Assembly: GCA_002270465.1 (NCBI GenBank)
Contig: NQOF01000002.1
Location: 372,001-436,000, forward strand
DNA length: 64,000 nucleotides
Direction: 5' to 3'
DNA from: Blautia hominis
Lineage (GTDB): Bacteria; Bacillota; Clostridia; Lachnospirales; Lachnospiraceae
The notes beneath the pieces are model-generated. The model did no database searches and had not been told where the DNA came from. It was given only the letters and a program-made list of their open reading frames with translations. The translations under genes were made by a program, and so were the position numbers. Shown here one piece after another: positions 62,621 through 64,000 of this stretch; within the stretch, counting starts at the first letter, position 1; each line of letters begins with the position of its first letter.

Positions 62621-63802
62621 ATGGGGCACTTTTATACCACCGGAGAATTTGCGCGGATGGCACATGTGACGATCCGGACGATTCGGTATTATGATAAGAA
62701 CGGATTACTGAAACCCAGTTTTGTCAATGAATCGGGATACCGTATGTATTCTGATGAGGATTTCCTAAAACTCCAGAAAATCCTCTCCCTGAAATATCTG
62801 GGATTTTCTTTAAAAGAAATTTCCAATATGACCATACATGACACCAGTTCCGATATTCTGGAATCCTTAAAGCTGCAGATTGACCTGGTGCAGAAGAAAA
62901 TTGAGAATATGAACCAGATGGAGCACGCCCTGCAGAATACCATGCAGATCGTTCAGCAGACAAACCAGATAGATTGGAATGAAATCCTGAACCTGATCCA
63001 TCTGACCGATATGGAGAAGACGCTGGTAGAGCAGTATAAAAACGGAGCTAACTTAAATATCCGTATTTCTCTGCATGAACAGTATTCCTCTAACCCCAAA
63101 GGATGGTTCGCATGGCTGTATGAACAGATTAACTTTGACAAGGTGAAAAATCTTCTGGAGGTGGGATGCGGCAACGGCCAGCTCTGGAAACATGCTCCCG
63201 ATGCTGTGCTTCATGGCAAGTACATCTGTCTGTCCGATGCGTCTGGCGGAATGGTCCGGGATGCGGCGGCCAATATCGGAAGAGAGAGAAAGAAATATTT
63301 TGATTTCAGAGTGCTGGACTGCCAGGAACTACCTTTTCCTGACGGGCACTTTCAGCGGATCGTTGCCAATCATGTGCTTTTCTATGTGCAGAATATGGCG
63401 AAGGCTTTGGAAGAAACCAGCCGTGTCTTGAGCAAAGACGGTATTTTTTACTGCAGTACCTATGGGACGGGGCATATGCATGAGATCACGGAACTGGTAC
63501 AGGAATTTGATCCCAGGATATCTTTGTCGGAAGTGGCGTTGTATAAGCTGTTCGGTTTGGAAAACGGGCAGAAGCTGTTGGAGCCTTATTTCTCCTCCGT
63601 GGAAAAACGGATGTATGAGGACAGTTTGTGGGTGGACAAGCCGGAGCCGCTGCTTGATTACATTTTATCCTGTCATGGGAACCAGAGTGAGCTGCTGTAT
63701 CCCAGGCAGAGAGCGTTTAAGAAGTTTTTGGAGGAGAAGATCCAAAAGAACGGAGGCATCTCCATCACCAAAGAAGCGGGGATTTTTATTTGCAGGAAAT
63801 AA
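62621..63802 (+). CDS. MerR-family regulator fused to a SAM-dependent methyltransferase
   Basis: A 393-residue fusion. Residues 1-75 are a MerR helix-turn-helix (FYTTGEFARMAHVTIRTIRY, then DKNGLLKPSFVNESGYRMYS and the LGFSLKEI recognition wing). A coiled dimerisation helix follows at residues 80-125. Residues 180-390 are a class I methyltransferase with SAM motif I LLEVGCGNGQLW and LDCQELPFPDGHFQRIVANH. Such fusions are thought to sense a small molecule and to modify it. A MerR-type promoter lies upstream of rfbB, making autogenous or local control likely. GGGAGG precedes the ATG. Confidence 0.9.
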   Translation: MGHFYTTGEFARMAHVTIRTIRYYDKNGLLKPSFVNESGYRMYSDEDFLKLQKILSLKYLGFSLKEISNMTIHDTSSDILESLKLQIDLVQKKIENMNQMEHALQNTMQIVQQTNQIDWNEILNLIHLTDMEKTLVEQYKNGANLNIRISLHEQYSSNPKGWFAWLYEQINFDKVKNLLEVGCGNGQLWKHAPDAVLHGKYICLSDASGGMVRDAAANIGRERKKYFDFRVLDCQELPFPDGHFQRIVANHVLFYVQNMAKALEETSRVLSKDGIFYCSTYGTGHMHEITELVQEFDPRISLSEVALYKLFGLENGQKLLEPYFSSVEKRMYEDSLWVDKPEPLLDYILSCHGNQSELLYPRQRAFKKFLEEKIQKNGGISITKEAGIFICRK

Positions 63803-63852
63803 TTTTACTCTGCCGGGCATAATAGGTGCAGAGAAGAGAAAGGATGAAGGTT

Positions 63853-64000
63853 ATGAGAGTTTTAGTGACAGGTGTAAAAGGACAGTTAGGACACGACGTA
63901 ATGAACGAATTGGCTAAAAGAGGCCATGTTGGCGTTGGTGTGGATGTTGAGGAGATGGATATTACAGATCCACAGGCATGCAGACAGGTGATTGGGGAGG
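63853..64000 (+). CDS. rfbD: dTDP-4-dehydrorhamnose reductase, N-terminal part
   Basis: The gene runs off the right edge. The start shows MRVLVTGVKGQLGHDVMNEL, the Rossmann NADPH loop of the RmlD family (G..GQLG), and later VDVEEMDITDPQA, the short RmlD VDL.D.TD-like segment. It performs the final reduction to dTDP-L-rhamnose. ATG 63853 is preferred over 63844 because AAAGGA is correctly spaced. It follows the MerR-methyltransferase gene by 50 bp. Confidence 0.88.
   Translation, partial: MRVLVTGVKGQLGHDVMNELAKRGHVGVGVDVEEMDITDPQACRQVIGE

Overview
The window looks like a chromosome segment of a low-GC Clostridia, most likely a Lachnospiraceae member. The evidence is an AgrD of the serine-ring type with a YQPKVP tail, a class B sortase next to an SPKTG-anchored protein, a LytR-CpsA-Psr protein, and a Gram-positive CpsB/CpsD/Wzz tyrosine-phosphorylation module. 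The species cannot be named from sequence alone.

Layout. (1) 1-11577: half of a capsule/exopolysaccharide locus on the + strand: a phosphohexomutase tail, GDP-mannose supply (ManC, ManA), a WecB/TagA/CpsF transferase, a GT4 glycosyltransferase, a WbsX-like protein, an Fe-S F420H2-dehydrogenase-like protein, a Wzy-like polymerase, a hexapeptide acyltransferase, a polysaccharide pyruvyl transferase and a Wzx flippase. (2) 11578-19755: an insertion-sequence graveyard. It holds IstB and IS256 relics and an IS1202/ISNCY-like element with an 18-bp target duplication. That element is split by an IS21 element with a 7-bp duplication, and its transposase frame is also broken by a 23-bp tandem repeat. 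An intact IS256 transposase gene and an IS110 gene truncated at both ends follow. (3) 19756-24423, - strand: a 1555-residue STAND (NACHT plus beta-propeller) NTPase, a plausible defence sensor. (4) 24687-28163: a sigma-region-4-like protein followed by a complete agr-type quorum-sensing locus (AgrD, LytTR regulator, GHKL kinase, AgrB). The AgrD gene is only 43 codons long. (5) 28500-53506: the most unusual part, about 25 kb of tightly packed + strand genes. They encode a tubulin-like GTPase, a zinc-ribbon TRAFAC-type GTPase, a GAP1-like partner, a HerA/FtsK-like ATPase, two vWA proteins, an FG-rich membrane protein, a very acidic HD-domain protein, a 26-residue membrane peptide, a zinc-ribbon membrane protein, and at the 3' end wall enzymes (a YARHG protein, an amidase and a serine beta-lactamase-fold protein). 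(6) 53886-64000: two small hypothetical genes, then the other part of the surface-polysaccharide region: an Ig-like surface protein, CpsB, CpsD, Wzz, sortase B, LCP, an SPKTG surface protein, RfbB, a MerR-methyltransferase fusion and the start of RfbD.

How the parts fit. Regions 1 and 6 make, export, polymerise, regulate and anchor a surface polysaccharide that probably contains mannose-derived and rhamnose-type sugars with acyl and pyruvyl decorations. Regions 2-5 appear to be accessory DNA lying between these two blocks. Region 5 resembles the GTPase-centred NTP-dependent conflict systems proposed from comparative genomics (GAP1, vWA and Tubulin_2 families). It differs in carrying secreted and wall-active components, which suggests a trans-envelope apparatus. 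The agr locus lies directly upstream in the same orientation, so density-dependent control of region 5 is an attractive but unproven idea.

Limits. No homology search, folding program or structure prediction was run. Domain calls rest on recognised motifs. No tRNA, rRNA or CRISPR array was recognised.
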